A stretch of 64,000 nt of DNA, taken from positions 115,976-179,975 of the forward strand of contig NZ_VFVL01000009.1 in the NCBI RefSeq assembly GCF_006442815.1, written 5' to 3'. A program made the position numbers and the translations under genes. Source of the DNA: Mesorhizobium sp. B2-4-3. GTDB lineage: Bacteria; Pseudomonadota; Alphaproteobacteria; Rhizobiales; Rhizobiaceae. The notes beneath the pieces are model-generated. The model saw only the letters and a program-made list of their open reading frames with translations, searched no databases and was not told the origin of the DNA. Shown here one piece after another: positions 33,691 through 42,562 of this stretch. Each line of letters opens with the position of its first letter. Position 1 is the stretch's first letter.

Positions 33691-34205
33691 TTCGTCATCC
33701 ACGGGCGGAGCAAGGAGCGAAGCGACGCGCGCAGACCCGAGGATCCATTCCGTGACGCCGGCCAAAAATGCCACCCGTCAGAATAGTCCCCTAATCATCA
33801 ATCCGTTATCGTTCACGCATGACGGGTTATGTCTATATGACAGCAAGCAAGAAGCGCGGCACCATCTACACTGGTGTGACGAACGATCTTGGCCGTCGGA
33901 TGCCGGAGCACAGGTCCAGCGAAGGCTCGCGCTTTACCGGGCGCTACGGCGTACAACGCCTGGTCTGGTACGAAGAATATTTCGACATCCGCGATGCGAT
34001 CCAGCGTGAAAAGTCGCTGAAACGCTGGCCTCGCCAGTGGAAGATCGAACTGATCGAGAAGGCCAACCCAGAGTGGTTCGAGCTTTTCCGCGGGACCGGG
34101 TGGTAGTGCGTCATTCTGCACCGCTTTGATCCGCCGCAAACGTCACGGAATGGATCCTCGGGTCTGCGCAGAAGCTTCGCTCCTGCTCCGCCCGTGGATG
34201 ACGAA
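33691..34205. mobile_element. Inverted-repeat element carrying a GIY-YIG gene (family B)
   Basis: A ~515-bp unit with near-perfect terminal inverted repeats. Left arm 33691-33757 runs TTCGTCATCCACGGGCGGAG to GAGGATCCATTCCGTGACG. Right arm 34141-34205 is its reverse complement apart from a short stretch next to GAGCGAAGC. Between them is one gene, a GIY-YIG nuclease (33819-34106). A gene-less relative lies at 15717-15898. No transposase and no clear target duplication is seen. Mobility is inferred from this organisation. It separates DUF502 from glmS. Confidence 0.75.
33819..34106 (+). CDS. Small GIY-YIG nuclease
   Basis: A 95-residue stand-alone GIY-YIG domain (COG2827/UPF0213-like). GTIYTGVTNDLGRRMPEHR gives the GIY...YIG strands (here TIY...YTG), Tyr17, the catalytic Arg and the EH that follows. 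QREKSLKRW carries the metal-binding Glu and NPEWFEL closes the domain. Enzymes of this fold cut DNA through a Tyr/Arg/Glu site. Lower GC at third positions than neighbours and a position between long inverted repeats suggest it belongs to the element rather than the host. No ribosome site stands out. Confidence 0.88.
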   Translation: MTGYVYMTASKKRGTIYTGVTNDLGRRMPEHRSSEGSRFTGRYGVQRLVWYEEYFDIRDAIQREKSLKRWPRQWKIELIEKANPEWFELFRGTGW

Positions 34206-34250
34206 GTGGGGCCGTTGGCGTCATCCGCAACCTTGCAACGGCAGCGAAAC

Positions 34251-36074
34251 CTACTCCACTGTCACCGACTTCGCCAGATTGCGCGGCTGGTCGACGTCGG
34301 TACCCATGAAGACGGCGGTGAAATAGGCCAGCATCTGGATCGGCAGGGCGTAGATGATCGGCGAGATGATCTCCGGCACCTCGGGCAGGATGATCGTCTC
34401 CATCGTCTTGATGCCCGCCTGCGCGGCCCCCTTGGCGTCGGTGATCAGGATGATCTTGCCGCCGCGCGCCGCCACTTCCTGCATGTTCGAGACCGTCTTT
34501 TCGAAAATGCGGTCATGCGGCGCGATCACGATCACCGGCATGTTCTCGTCGATCAGCGCGATCGGCCCGTGCTTCAGCTCGCCGCCGGCATAGCCTTCGG
34601 CGTGGATGTAGGAAATCTCCTTCAGCTTCAGCGCGCCTTCCATCGCCAGCGGGAAATTGGTGTCGCGGCCGAGATAGAGCACGTCCTTGTAGCGCGACAG
34701 CTCGCGCGAGATGCGCTCGATCTGCTCGTCGAGCTTCAGCACCTGGGTGGCGAAGCGCGGCGCCTCGGAAAGCTCGCGCACCAGCCGCTTTTCCTCGTCG
34801 CGCGAGATCGTGCCGCGCGCCACGCCCGCGCGGACCGCGAGCGCAGCCAAGACGGATAGCTGGCAGGTGAAAGCCTTGGTCGAGGCGACGCCGATTTCCG
34901 GCCCGGCAAGCGTCGGCAGCACGACGTCGGATTCGCGCGCGATGGTCGATTCACGCACATTGACCACAGCGCCGATCTTCATTCCGGCCTTGCGGCAGTA
35001 GCGCAGCGAGGCCAGCGTGTCGGCCGTCTCACCAGACTGCGAGATGAAGAAGGCCGCGTCGTTGGCCGACAGCGGCATCTCGCGGTAGCGGAATTCCGAG
35101 GCAACATCTATATCCACGGGGAGCCGCGCATAGCGCTCGAACCAGTATTTCGAGATCAGCCCGGCGAGATAGGCGGTGCCGCAGGCCGAGAGCGCCAGGC
35201 GGCCGATCCTGGCGAAGTCGAACGGCAGGTCGAGCGGCTTCGACACGCCCGAGACGAAATCCACGTAATGCGCCAGCGTGTGCGAGATCACCTCCGGCTG
35301 CTCATGGATTTCCTTTTCCATGAAATGCCGGCGGTTGCCCTTGTCGACCATGAAGCTGGTCGACAGCGACTGCTGACGCTTGCGGTCGACCTTGTTGCCG
35401 TCGATGTCGTAGATGGTGACGCCGTTGCGGCGCACTTCTGCCCAGTCGCCGTCTTCCAGATAGGTGATCGAGTTGGTGAAGGGCGCCAGCGCGATCGCGT
35501 CCGAGCCCAAAAACATCTCGCCCTCGCCATGGCCGACGGCCAGAGGCGGGCCGTTGCGGGCGCCAACGATCAGGTCTTCGTCGCCCTTGAACATGATCGC
35601 CAGCGCGAAGGCGCCGGAGAGCCGCTTCAGCGCTGCATACGCGGCTTCCACCGGCTTCAGCCCCTTGGCGAACTCGCGCGCCACCAGATGCGCGACGACC
35701 TCAGTATCGGTCTGCGAGGCGAATTTGTAGCCGTCGCGGGTGAGTTCGTCGCGCAGCTCGGCGAAATTCTCTATGATGCCGTTGTGCACGATGGCGACGC
35801 CGTTGGAAAAATGCGGATGCGCGTTGGTCTCGTTGGGCACGCCATGCGTTGCCCAGCGCGTGTGGCCGATGCCGATCGTGCCGTCGAGCGGTTCGTCCTT
35901 CAGCCGGCGCTCGAGGTTGACCAGCTTGCCTTCGGCGCGGCGGCGGCCGAGCTCGCCCTTCTCGATGGTGGCGACACCGGCCGAGTCGTAGCCGCGATAT
36001 TCAAGCCGCTTCAGCGCGTCGACGATGAGCGGCGCGACTTGGCTTCGGCCGACGATTCCAACGATACCGCACAT
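34251..36074 (-). CDS. glmS: Glucosamine-6-phosphate synthase (isomerizing)
   Basis: A 607-residue GlmS making glucosamine 6-phosphate from fructose 6-phosphate and glutamine, the committed step to UDP-GlcNAc. The N-terminal glutaminase starts MCGIVGIVG with nucleophile Cys2 and has GHTRWATHGVPNETNAHPH. Two SIS domains follow (SACGTAYLAG, ISQSGETADTLAS, and ALKLKEISYIHAEGY). The C-terminus ends AKSVTVE, the usual active-site Lys-Ser-Val tail. Lies 234 nt downstream of glmU in the same direction; no ribozyme is expected in this phylum. Confidence 0.97.
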   Translation of the reverse strand: MCGIVGIVGRSQVAPLIVDALKRLEYRGYDSAGVATIEKGELGRRRAEGKLVNLERRLKDEPLDGTIGIGHTRWATHGVPNETNAHPHFSNGVAIVHNGIIENFAELRDELTRDGYKFASQTDTEVVAHLVAREFAKGLKPVEAAYAALKRLSGAFALAIMFKGDEDLIVGARNGPPLAVGHGEGEMFLGSDAIALAPFTNSITYLEDGDWAEVRRNGVTIYDIDGNKVDRKRQQSLSTSFMVDKGNRRHFMEKEIHEQPEVISHTLAHYVDFVSGVSKPLDLPFDFARIGRLALSACGTAYLAGLISKYWFERYARLPVDIDVASEFRYREMPLSANDAAFFISQSGETADTLASLRYCRKAGMKIGAVVNVRESTIARESDVVLPTLAGPEIGVASTKAFTCQLSVLAALAVRAGVARGTISRDEEKRLVRELSEAPRFATQVLKLDEQIERISRELSRYKDVLYLGRDTNFPLAMEGALKLKEISYIHAEGYAGGELKHGPIALIDENMPVIVIAPHDRIFEKTVSNMQEVAARGGKIILITDAKGAAQAGIKTMETIILPEVPEIISPIIYALPIQMLAYFTAVFMGTDVDQPRNLAKSVTVE

Positions 36075-36154
36075 GGCGATTGCCCCCGATTCCTTGCGGA
36101 AAACCCAGCGTTATCTAGGGATTGCCGGCCTGCCGCGAAAGTCACTTTGCGTTT

Positions 36155-36174
36155 CGTTCCGTGTCAGCGGAACG
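36155..36174. other. Hairpin between glmU and glmS
   Basis: CGTTCCG and CGGAACG form a perfect 7-bp stem around TGTCAG, 81 nt upstream of the glmS start. Without a U tract it is not a classical terminator. It may be an operator or an mRNA leader structure. Nothing else stands out in the 234-nt gap. Confidence 0.35.
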
Positions 36175-36308
36175 GTTCTTTGCCAGTGCACAATGCCAGA
36201 CTGCGCTTGCAATCCGGTTACCTGAACCGCTCCGGTTTTCAGGGCCCTGGTTTCCACTCGTTCATATCTGACCGAGTTGCAACCGCCTCCGCAAGGAAGC
36301 GCTGACGA

Positions 36309-37676
36309 TCATTCCGCCGCTTTCTTCTTCGCCGCGGCGGCCGAGGCGAAGCGCTCGCGCAGCTCCTTGCCCTTGCCGGGGATCGTCTTCTGGCGGGCGC
36401 GGCCGAAGGCCAGCGCGTCGTCGGGCACGCTTTCGGTGATGACGCTGCCGGAGGCGATGTAGCCGCCCTTGCCGATCGTGACCGGCGCCACCAACGACGA
36501 ATTCGAGCCGACAAAGGCGCCCTCGCCGATATCGGTGAAGAACTTCGAGTAGCCGTCATAATTGCAGGTGATGGTGCCAGCACCGATATTGGCTCCAGCG
36601 CCGACCCGGGCATCGCCGATATAGGTCAGATGGTTGACCTTGGCGCCTTCCTCGACAACCGCCTGCTTGACCTCGCAGAAATTGCCGACCTTGGCCTTCT
36701 GCCTCAGATCGGCGCCTGGCCTGAGCCGCGCGAACGGCCCGACATCGCAGTTGGACGCGACAACAGCGCCCTCGATGTGGCTGAAGGCATGGATCTTGGC
36801 GCCGGTAGCAATCTTCACGCCCGGCCCGAACCAGACATTGGGCTCGACAACAGTATCGGCCCCGATCTCGGTATCATGCGAAAAATACACGGTTTCCGGC
36901 GCGATCAGCGTCACACCCGACAGCATCGCCTCGCGCCGCCGGCGCGCCTGCCAGATCGCTTCCGCCTCGGCAAGCTCTGCCCTGTTGTTGATACCGAGCG
37001 CGCTTTCGAACCCCGCTTCCGTCGCCACCACGTCGAGCCCTTCCGCGCCGGCGATCTCGACGATGTCGGTGAGGTAGAACTCGCCCTTGGCGTTGTTGTT
37101 GCCGACCTTGTCGAGCAGCCGCAGCGCATGCTTGCCCGCCACCGCCATCATGCCGGCATTGCAGAAGCCGATCTTCTTTTCCGCCTCGGAGCAGTCCTTC
37201 TCCTCGCGGATGGCGACGAGACGACCGCCCTTTTCGATCAAACGGCCGTAGCCGGTCGGGCTTGGCGGACGAAAACCGATGACGGCGACGGCGGCTCCTT
37301 CCGCCAGCTTCTGCCGCGCAGTTGCCAGCGCCTGCGCATCGATCAACGGCGTGTCGCCGAACATGACGAGAATATCGTCACAACCCTTTGATATCGCTTC
37401 GCGAGCGGCAAGCACGGCATGCGCGGTGCCGAGCCGCTTCTCCTGCACGAAGGTCTCGGCTTCCGGCGCGAATTTCTGCGCCGCCTTGCGCATATCCTCC
37501 GCGCCGTGGCCGATCACCAGCGCCACGCCGGTTGCACCGGCAGCCTCGGCGGCCTTCACGACGTGCGCCACCATCGGCAGGCCGGCAATGGCGTGCAGCA
37601 CCTTGGGCGTGGCGCTTTTCATGCGCGTGCCTTCGCCGGCGGCGAGGATGACGGACAGGCAGGATCTCTGGCTCAT
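36309..37676 (-). CDS. glmU: Bifunctional GlmU (GlcN-1-P acetyltransferase / GlcNAc-1-P uridyltransferase)
   Basis: A 455-residue enzyme that completes UDP-GlcNAc for peptidoglycan and LPS. The N-terminal pyrophosphorylase has [18 protein letters not shown] and [13 protein letters not shown] metal site ([11 protein letters not shown]). The C-terminal left-handed beta helix (from about residue 255) has the hexapeptide rhythm and the acetyl-CoA site region [21 protein letters not shown]. It precedes glmS, so the two pathway enzymes are neighbours. Confidence 0.97.
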   Translation of the reverse strand: MSQRSCLSVILAAGEGTRMKSATPKVLHAIAGLPMVAHVVKAAEAAGATGVALVIGHGAEDMRKAAQKFAPEAETFVQEKRLGTAHAVLAAREAISKGCDDILVMFGDTPLIDAQALATARQKLAEGAAVAVIGFRPPSPTGYGRLIEKGGRLVAIREEKDCSEAEKKIGFCNAGMMAVAGKHALRLLDKVGNNNAKGEFYLTDIVEIAGAEGLDVVATEAGFESALGINNRAELAEAEAIWQARRRREAMLSGVTLIAPETVYFSHDTEIGADTVVEPNVWFGPGVKIATGAKIHAFSHIEGAVVASNCDVGPFARLRPGADLRQKAKVGNFCEVKQAVVEEGAKVNHLTYIGDARVGAGANIGAGTITCNYDGYSKFFTDIGEGAFVGSNSSLVAPVTIGKGGYIASGSVITESVPDDALAFGRARQKTIPGKGKELRERFASAAAAKKKAAE

Positions 37677-37720
37677 GGATGGGCAACCGTATGAAAAGGT
37701 TTGGAATCAAGGCACATTTA

Positions 37721-37746
37721 GCATTGGCGCTATGCTGCACCAATGC
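37721..37746 (-). promoter_or_regulatory. Inverted repeat upstream of glmU
   Basis: GCATTGG (37721-37727) and CCAATGC (37740-37746) form a perfect 7-bp dyad with a 12-nt spacer, 45 nt upstream of the glmU start. Placement suits an operator; the regulator is unknown. Confidence 0.35.
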
Positions 37747-37775
37747 GGTTAAATTCCGGTGAGATAGGTTCGGCA

Positions 37776-37805
37776 ACTGACTTTTAATCAGTAGCTCTAC
37801 CAACT
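37776..37805. other. Chimeric tRNA-like fragment
   Basis: On the plus strand, ACTGA-CTTTTAA-TCAGT (37776-37792) looks like a tRNA-Lys(UUU) anticodon arm. The next bases, AGCTCTACCAACT, are the reverse complement of a D-arm (AGTTGGTAGAGCT). The two parts point in opposite directions, and no acceptor or T arm exists, so this is not a working tRNA. Confidence 0.35.
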
Positions 37806-37824
37806 AGAAATCCGGCAATCGCCG

Positions 37825-38262
37825 CTACAACAGGCCGTGCTTCCTGAACTCGGCCTGCTCGTCGCCTGAAATCCAGCCGAACACCTTCAGGCTGCCATCC
37901 CGCCGCTCCACGAGATAATCCACTTCGAAGTCGATGGTGACCAGACTTTTGTCCTTGCGCTCGTAGTCACCAGACCATTCCACCTTGGCCACGCAACGGT
38001 CCTGGTCGATTGGGATCACCGAGACATCCGTGCAGGTCATCCTCTTGCTGCCCATCGCCCGATAGGCCTCAAAACCCTTCTTCATGGTGTCTTTCAACTG
38101 CTGGCCGTTCTCGCCCGCCATGACGCCGGCCGGCGTCACCGAGACGAAGCCGGTCGAATACAGTGCGCCGACAGCGTCCATGTCGACATTGCCCGCGATT
38201 GCGTCGTTATAGACCTTCTCATAGGCCTTGAAGAACGTCCGCACCTCAGCCTCGGCTATCAT
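37825..38262 (-). CDS. NTF2-like (SnoaL/DUF4440-type) protein
   Basis: A 145-residue protein with the cone-like NTF2 layout: N-terminal helices (VRTFFKAYEKVYNDAIAGNVD), a strand pair around LYSTGFVSVTPAGVM, then long antiparallel strands (RCVAKVEWSGDYERKD, TIDFEVDYLVERRDGSLKVFGW). No signal peptide. Such folds serve as small-molecule isomerases or binding pockets; nothing in the sequence picks a ligand. It lies upstream of glmU in the same direction, 148 nt away. Confidence 0.72.
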   Translation of the reverse strand: MIAEAEVRTFFKAYEKVYNDAIAGNVDMDAVGALYSTGFVSVTPAGVMAGENGQQLKDTMKKGFEAYRAMGSKRMTCTDVSVIPIDQDRCVAKVEWSGDYERKDKSLVTIDFEVDYLVERRDGSLKVFGWISGDEQAEFRKHGLL

Positions 38263-38355
38263 TCTCGCCTCGCCGGTTGTTCATCGGTCGTTGCGCTGGC
38301 TCGCAAGTCCGTAACGCCGGCTTTCAGCCATCGTTCCGGATTGGCGGTACCTACC

Positions 38356-39102
38356 TCAGCCCAGCCGTCCCAGCACCGGAAAAGTCTCCAGCAGCCAGTA
38401 GGACGCGCTCTGCACGCCGCCGGTCAGGAAGAACACGCCGGCGACGACCAGAAGCGCGCCGATCGCTTTCTCGACACGGCCGAGATGGACGCGGAATTTG
38501 CCGAGGAACCGCATGAAGGCACCGGAAAACAGCGCCGCGATCAGGAACGGGATGCCGAGGCCCAGCGAATAGGCGGCAAGCAGCAGCGCGCCCTCGCCCA
38601 CGGTCTCGCGCCCGCCAGCCAAGGTCAGGATCGGCCCCAGCACCGGGCCGATGCAAGGCGTCCAGCCGAAGGCGAAGGCGAGCCCCATGACATAGGCGGC
38701 GATCATGCTGGCAGGCTTGCCCTGCGACTGGAAGCGCGCCTCGCGCGACAGGAGCGGAATGCGCAGGATGCCGAGGAAGTTGAGGCCCATGATGATGATC
38801 AGCACGCCCGCCGCCATCGCCAGCGGCTCCTGCCAGACGCGCAGCAGGCGGCCGATGGTCGAGGCGCCGGCCCCAAGCGCGACGAAGACGGTGGAAAAGC
38901 CGAGCACGAAGGCGAGCGAAGCGTAGAGCAGCGCGCCGCGCGCGCCTTCCTTTGCCGTCACGCTTTGATTGCCGCGGAAATCGTCGACCGAAACGCCGGC
39001 CATGTAGCAGAGATAGGGCGGCACCAGCGGCAGCACGCAAGGCGACAGGAACGAGATCGCCCCTGCCCCGACCGCGCTGACATAGCCGATGTCCAATGCC
39101 AT
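38356..39102 (-). CDS. CcdA-type cytochrome c biogenesis / thiol transporter
   Basis: A 248-residue, six-span DsbD-beta-like protein that passes electrons from cytoplasmic thioredoxin across the inner membrane. The two redox cysteines sit in SFLSPCVLPLVPPYLCYM and GWTPCIGPVLGPIL, the hallmark Pro-Cys motifs. ATG 39102 begins MALDIGYVSAVGAGAISF; upstream TTG at 39159 is not favoured. Divergent from a secreted protein at 39268. CcdA is most often tied to c-type cytochrome maturation, but no ccm genes are in the window. Confidence 0.9.
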   Translation of the reverse strand: MALDIGYVSAVGAGAISFLSPCVLPLVPPYLCYMAGVSVDDFRGNQSVTAKEGARGALLYASLAFVLGFSTVFVALGAGASTIGRLLRVWQEPLAMAAGVLIIIMGLNFLGILRIPLLSREARFQSQGKPASMIAAYVMGLAFAFGWTPCIGPVLGPILTLAGGRETVGEGALLLAAYSLGLGIPFLIAALFSGAFMRFLGKFRVHLGRVEKAIGALLVVAGVFFLTGGVQSASYWLLETFPVLGRLG

Positions 39103-39267
39103 TTCGTCCGCCCCGATTGTGCTTGCGCCGATATAGCGATGCGGATGGCTCTTCGCCAATCACCATTGTGTGGCACGTCGCCGCTTCGCCAAGGAAGAAA
39201 CAGCCGCGCCAATGCGTTGTCGGAACAAGCGCGCGATTGCCGCGCGCTCGTTCTCAGGGAGATTGTC

Positions 39268-39645
39268 ATGAAATCGATCGCACTCGGGTTTGCCGTCCTT
39301 CTGTTCGGCACCGCCGCGTCCCATGCCGCCGAAGCATGGAAGGAAGCTGAAGTCGGCGGCAAGAAGATCTATACCGACGCCAAGGGCATGACGCTTTACA
39401 CGTTCGACAAGGACAAGAAGGGCAAATCCAGCTGCTACGACAAATGCGCCGCCAACTGGCCGCCGCTGAAGGCCGAGGCCGGCGCCAAGGCCGACGATGA
39501 ATGGACGATCGTCGACCGCACCGACGGCAGCAAGATGTGGGCCTATGACGGCAAGCCGGTCTATACCTTCGTCAAGGACAAGAAGGCCGGCGACATGACC
39601 GGCGAAGGCGTCGCCGGCGCCTGGCACGTCGTCAAGGCAGATTGA
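39268..39645 (+). CDS. Secreted PF03640-like (COG4315) protein
   Basis: A 125-residue precursor with signal peptide MKSIALGFAVLLFGTAASHA. The mature protein has two copies of the PF03640 strand motif: MTLYTFDKDKKGKSSCYDKC, then WAYDGKPVYTFVKDKKAGD. A CxxxC-type pair (SSCYDKCAANWPPL) is probably disulfide-linked. Annotated as a predicted lipoprotein family, but no lipobox cysteine is seen here, so it is likely periplasmic. AGGGAGA precedes the ATG. Confidence 0.83.
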   Translation: MKSIALGFAVLLFGTAASHAAEAWKEAEVGGKKIYTDAKGMTLYTFDKDKKGKSSCYDKCAANWPPLKAEAGAKADDEWTIVDRTDGSKMWAYDGKPVYTFVKDKKAGDMTGEGVAGAWHVVKAD

Positions 39646-39831
39646 GTTTCTCCCACCGCTGGCATGCGGAAGACTGCCTGGCTGCCGAATTGGTTTGATT
39701 TGGCGGCCAGTGATCTTTCCGGGCGGGGCCCGCGCCTCGCCACTGTCTCTCGACTCGACTGGCCGGCATGGGCCTTCCCGGCGCGATACGAGGCGCGCGT
39801 GCCTCCATCCCCAAAAAATGTGATCTTTGCC

Positions 39832-39850
39832 ATACACTCTTAGAGTGTAT
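39832..39850. promoter_or_regulatory. Perfect dyad ATACACTC-TTA-GAGTGTAT upstream of topA
   Basis: A 19-bp dyad with 8-bp perfect arms, 138 nt before topA, in a gene-free stretch (39646-39988). AT content rises nearby (CCAAAAAATGTGATCTTTGCC just before). The shape suits a dimeric regulator. Apart from this dyad I see nothing definite in the gap. Confidence 0.45.
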
Positions 39851-39988
39851 TGCCGATCGCCGCTTCCCAAATTGGCCGCCTCCCCTTGACCGATCGCAAA
39901 AGCGCGGCCATGTGAGCGACGAAAAGAGTGGGATTTCGTCGTGCATCGCGGAGTTCTTCCGCCACCTCACAGCTGATTAAGAGACCTC

Positions 39989-42556
39989 ATGGACGTCGTC
40001 GTCGTCGAATCGCCGGCCAAGGCGAAGACAATCAACAAATATCTCGGCAAGAACTATAAGGTCCTGGCCTCGTTCGGCCATGTCCGCGATCTGCCGGCCA
40101 AGGACGGCTCCGTCCGCCCTGACGAGGACTTCGCCATGTCCTGGTCGGTCGACACCGCCTCGGGCAAGCGCCTCGCCGACATCGCCAAGGCGGTCAAGGA
40201 CGCCGACGGGCTGATCCTCGCCACCGACCCGGATCGCGAGGGTGAGGCGATTTCCTGGCATGTGCTGGAAGTCCTGAAGCAGAAGCGCGCGCTGAAGGAC
40301 AAGCCGGTCAGCCGCGTCGTCTTCAACGCCATCACCAAGGCCTCGGTGCTGGACGCGATGGCCAATCCGCGCCAGATCGACGCGCCGCTTGTCGACGCCT
40401 ATCTCGCCCGCCGTGCGCTCGATTATCTCGTCGGCTTCACGCTGTCGCCTGTCCTGTGGCGCAAGCTGCCGGGCGCCCGTTCCGCCGGCCGCGTCCAGTC
40501 GGTGGCGTTGCGCCTGGTCTGCGACCGCGAATCCGAGATCGAGCGCTTCATCCGCGAGGAATACTGGCAGATCGCCGCCATCCTCGGCACGCCGCGCAAC
40601 GACAGTTTCGAGGCGCGGCTGACCGCCTTTGCCGGCAAGAAGCTGCAAAAACTCGACATCGCCAACAAGGCGCAGGCCGACGACATCAAGGCGATGCTGG
40701 AAGGCGCGACCTTCAAGGCATTGTCGGTCGAGGCCAAGCCGACAAAACGCAATCCCGGCCCGCCCTTCACCACCTCGACGCTGCAGCAAGCCGCCTCCTC
40801 CGGGCTTGGCTTCTCGGCCACGCGCACTATGCAGGTGGCGCAGAAGCTTTACGAAGGCATGGATGTCGGCGGCGAGACCGCCGGCCTCATCACCTATATG
40901 CGTACCGACGGCGTGCAGATGGCGCCGGAGGCGATCGAAGCTGCCCGCGACACCATCGTCAGCGAGTTCGGCGCGAAATACCTGCCGGAAAAGCCGCGTT
41001 ACTACACCACCAAGGCCAAAAACGCCCAGGAAGCGCATGAGGCGATCCGCCCCACCGATTTCGGGCGCACGCCTCAATCGGTCAGGCAGTATCTCGACGC
41101 CGACCAGGCCCGCCTCTATGAGCTGATCTGGAAGCGCGCCATCGCCAGCCAGATGCAGCCGGCCGAGATCGAACGCACCACGGTCGAGATCGAGGCGGTC
41201 AACGGCGCGCGCGCTGCCGAGCTTCGCGCCGTCGGTTCGGTTATCCGCTTCGACGGCTTCATCGCCGCCTATACCGACCAGAAGGACGAGGACGCGGAGG
41301 ACGAGGAGAGCCGCCGTCTGCCCGAGATCCGCTCCGGCGAGCAGCTCGCCCGTCAGGCGATCAACGCCACCCAGCATACCACCGAGCCGCCGCCGCGATA
41401 CTCTGAGGCGTCGCTGATCAAGAAGCTGGAAGAGCTCGGCATCGGCCGGCCGTCGACCTACACCGCGATCCTGAAGACGCTCGAGGACCGCGACTACGTG
41501 ACCATCGACCGGCGCAGGCTGGTGCCGCAGGCCAAGGGCCGGCTGCTCTCTGCCTTCCTCGAAAGCTTCTTCGAGCGTTACGTCGAATATGACTTCACCG
41601 CTTCGCTCGAGGAGAAGCTCGACGAGATTTCCGACGGCAAGCTCGCCTGGAAGGACGTCCTGCGCGATTTCTGGAAGGATTTCTCCGGCGCCGTCGACGA
41701 CATCAAGGAACTGCGCGTCACCGACGTGCTCGATGCGCTCAACGAAGAACTGGCGCCGCTTGTCTTCCCGGCGCGCGAGGACGGCTCCAATCCGCGCATC
41801 TGTCCGAAATGCGGCTCAGGAAACCTGTCGCTGAAGCTCGGCAAGTTCGGCGCCTTCGTCGGCTGCTCGAACTATCCCGAATGCTCCTACACCCGCCAGC
41901 TCGGCGACGCCGCCAATCCCAACGGCGAGAACGGCAATGGCGAGGACGGCGACAAGCTGCTCGGCAAGGATCCTTACACGGCCGAGGAAATCACACTGAG
42001 GAGCGGCCGTTTCGGCCCCTATATCCAGCGCGGCGAAGGCAAGGAGGCCAAGCGCTCCAGCCTGCCCAAGGGCTGGACGCCCGAGTCGATCGACCACGAG
42101 AAGGCGCTGGCGCTGCTGGCCCTGCCGCGCGATGTGGGAAAGCATCCCGAAACCGGCAAGATGATCTCGGCCGGCCTCGGGCGCTACGGCCCGTTCGTGC
42201 TGCATGACGGCACCTATGCCAATCTGGAAAGCATCGAGGACGTGTTCTCGATCGGCCTGAACCGCGCCGTCTCGGTGATTGCCGAGAAGCAGCAGAAGGG
42301 CAAGGGCGGCCGCAACGGCGCCACGCCGGCGGCGCTCAAGGAGCTTGGCGACCATCCCGACGGCGGCGGCAAGATCGTCGTGCGCGACGGCAAATACGGG
42401 CCCTATGTCAACTTCGGCAAGGTCAATGCGACGCTGCCCAAGGGCAAGGATCCGCAATCGGTGACGATGGAAGAGGCGCTCACCCTGATTGCCGAAAGGG
42501 AGGCCAAGGGCGGAGGCGGCAAAAAGCCCTTCCGCAGGGCGGCGAAGAAGGGATAG
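39989..42556 (+). CDS. topA: DNA topoisomerase I
   Basis: An 855-residue type IA topoisomerase that relaxes negative supercoils. It starts with the TOPRIM domain (VVVESPAKAKTINKYLG, and ATDPDREGEAISWH with DxD-type metal residues). The catalytic Tyr is in GLITYMRTDG (about residue 303). A zinc ribbon near 604 (ICPKCGSGN, then FVGCSNYPECSYTRQL) is followed by repeats of GRFGPYI/GRYGPFV/GKYGPYVNFG typical of the alphaproteobacterial C-terminus. Ends Lys/Arg-rich. The rnr gene follows 6 nt after the stop. Confidence 0.97.
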   Translation: MDVVVVESPAKAKTINKYLGKNYKVLASFGHVRDLPAKDGSVRPDEDFAMSWSVDTASGKRLADIAKAVKDADGLILATDPDREGEAISWHVLEVLKQKRALKDKPVSRVVFNAITKASVLDAMANPRQIDAPLVDAYLARRALDYLVGFTLSPVLWRKLPGARSAGRVQSVALRLVCDRESEIERFIREEYWQIAAILGTPRNDSFEARLTAFAGKKLQKLDIANKAQADDIKAMLEGATFKALSVEAKPTKRNPGPPFTTSTLQQAASSGLGFSATRTMQVAQKLYEGMDVGGETAGLITYMRTDGVQMAPEAIEAARDTIVSEFGAKYLPEKPRYYTTKAKNAQEAHEAIRPTDFGRTPQSVRQYLDADQARLYELIWKRAIASQMQPAEIERTTVEIEAVNGARAAELRAVGSVIRFDGFIAAYTDQKDEDAEDEESRRLPEIRSGEQLARQAINATQHTTEPPPRYSEASLIKKLEELGIGRPSTYTAILKTLEDRDYVTIDRRRLVPQAKGRLLSAFLESFFERYVEYDFTASLEEKLDEISDGKLAWKDVLRDFWKDFSGAVDDIKELRVTDVLDALNEELAPLVFPAREDGSNPRICPKCGSGNLSLKLGKFGAFVGCSNYPECSYTRQLGDAANPNGENGNGEDGDKLLGKDPYTAEEITLRSGRFGPYIQRGEGKEAKRSSLPKGWTPESIDHEKALALLALPRDVGKHPETGKMISAGLGRYGPFVLHDGTYANLESIEDVFSIGLNRAVSVIAEKQQKGKGGRNGATPAALKELGDHPDGGGKIVVRDGKYGPYVNFGKVNATLPKGKDPQSVTMEEALTLIAEREAKGGGGKKPFRRAAKKG

Positions 42557-42562
42557 CGGGAC

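Noticed and set aside
36075..36308. glmS ribozyme or amino-sugar riboswitch
   Set aside because: No glmS ribozyme core is visible and the class is confined mainly to Gram-positive bacteria; only a 7-bp hairpin was found.
37776..37860. Functional tRNA near 37.8 kb
   Set aside because: The D-arm-like and anticodon-arm-like pieces are in opposite orientations and no acceptor or T arm is present.
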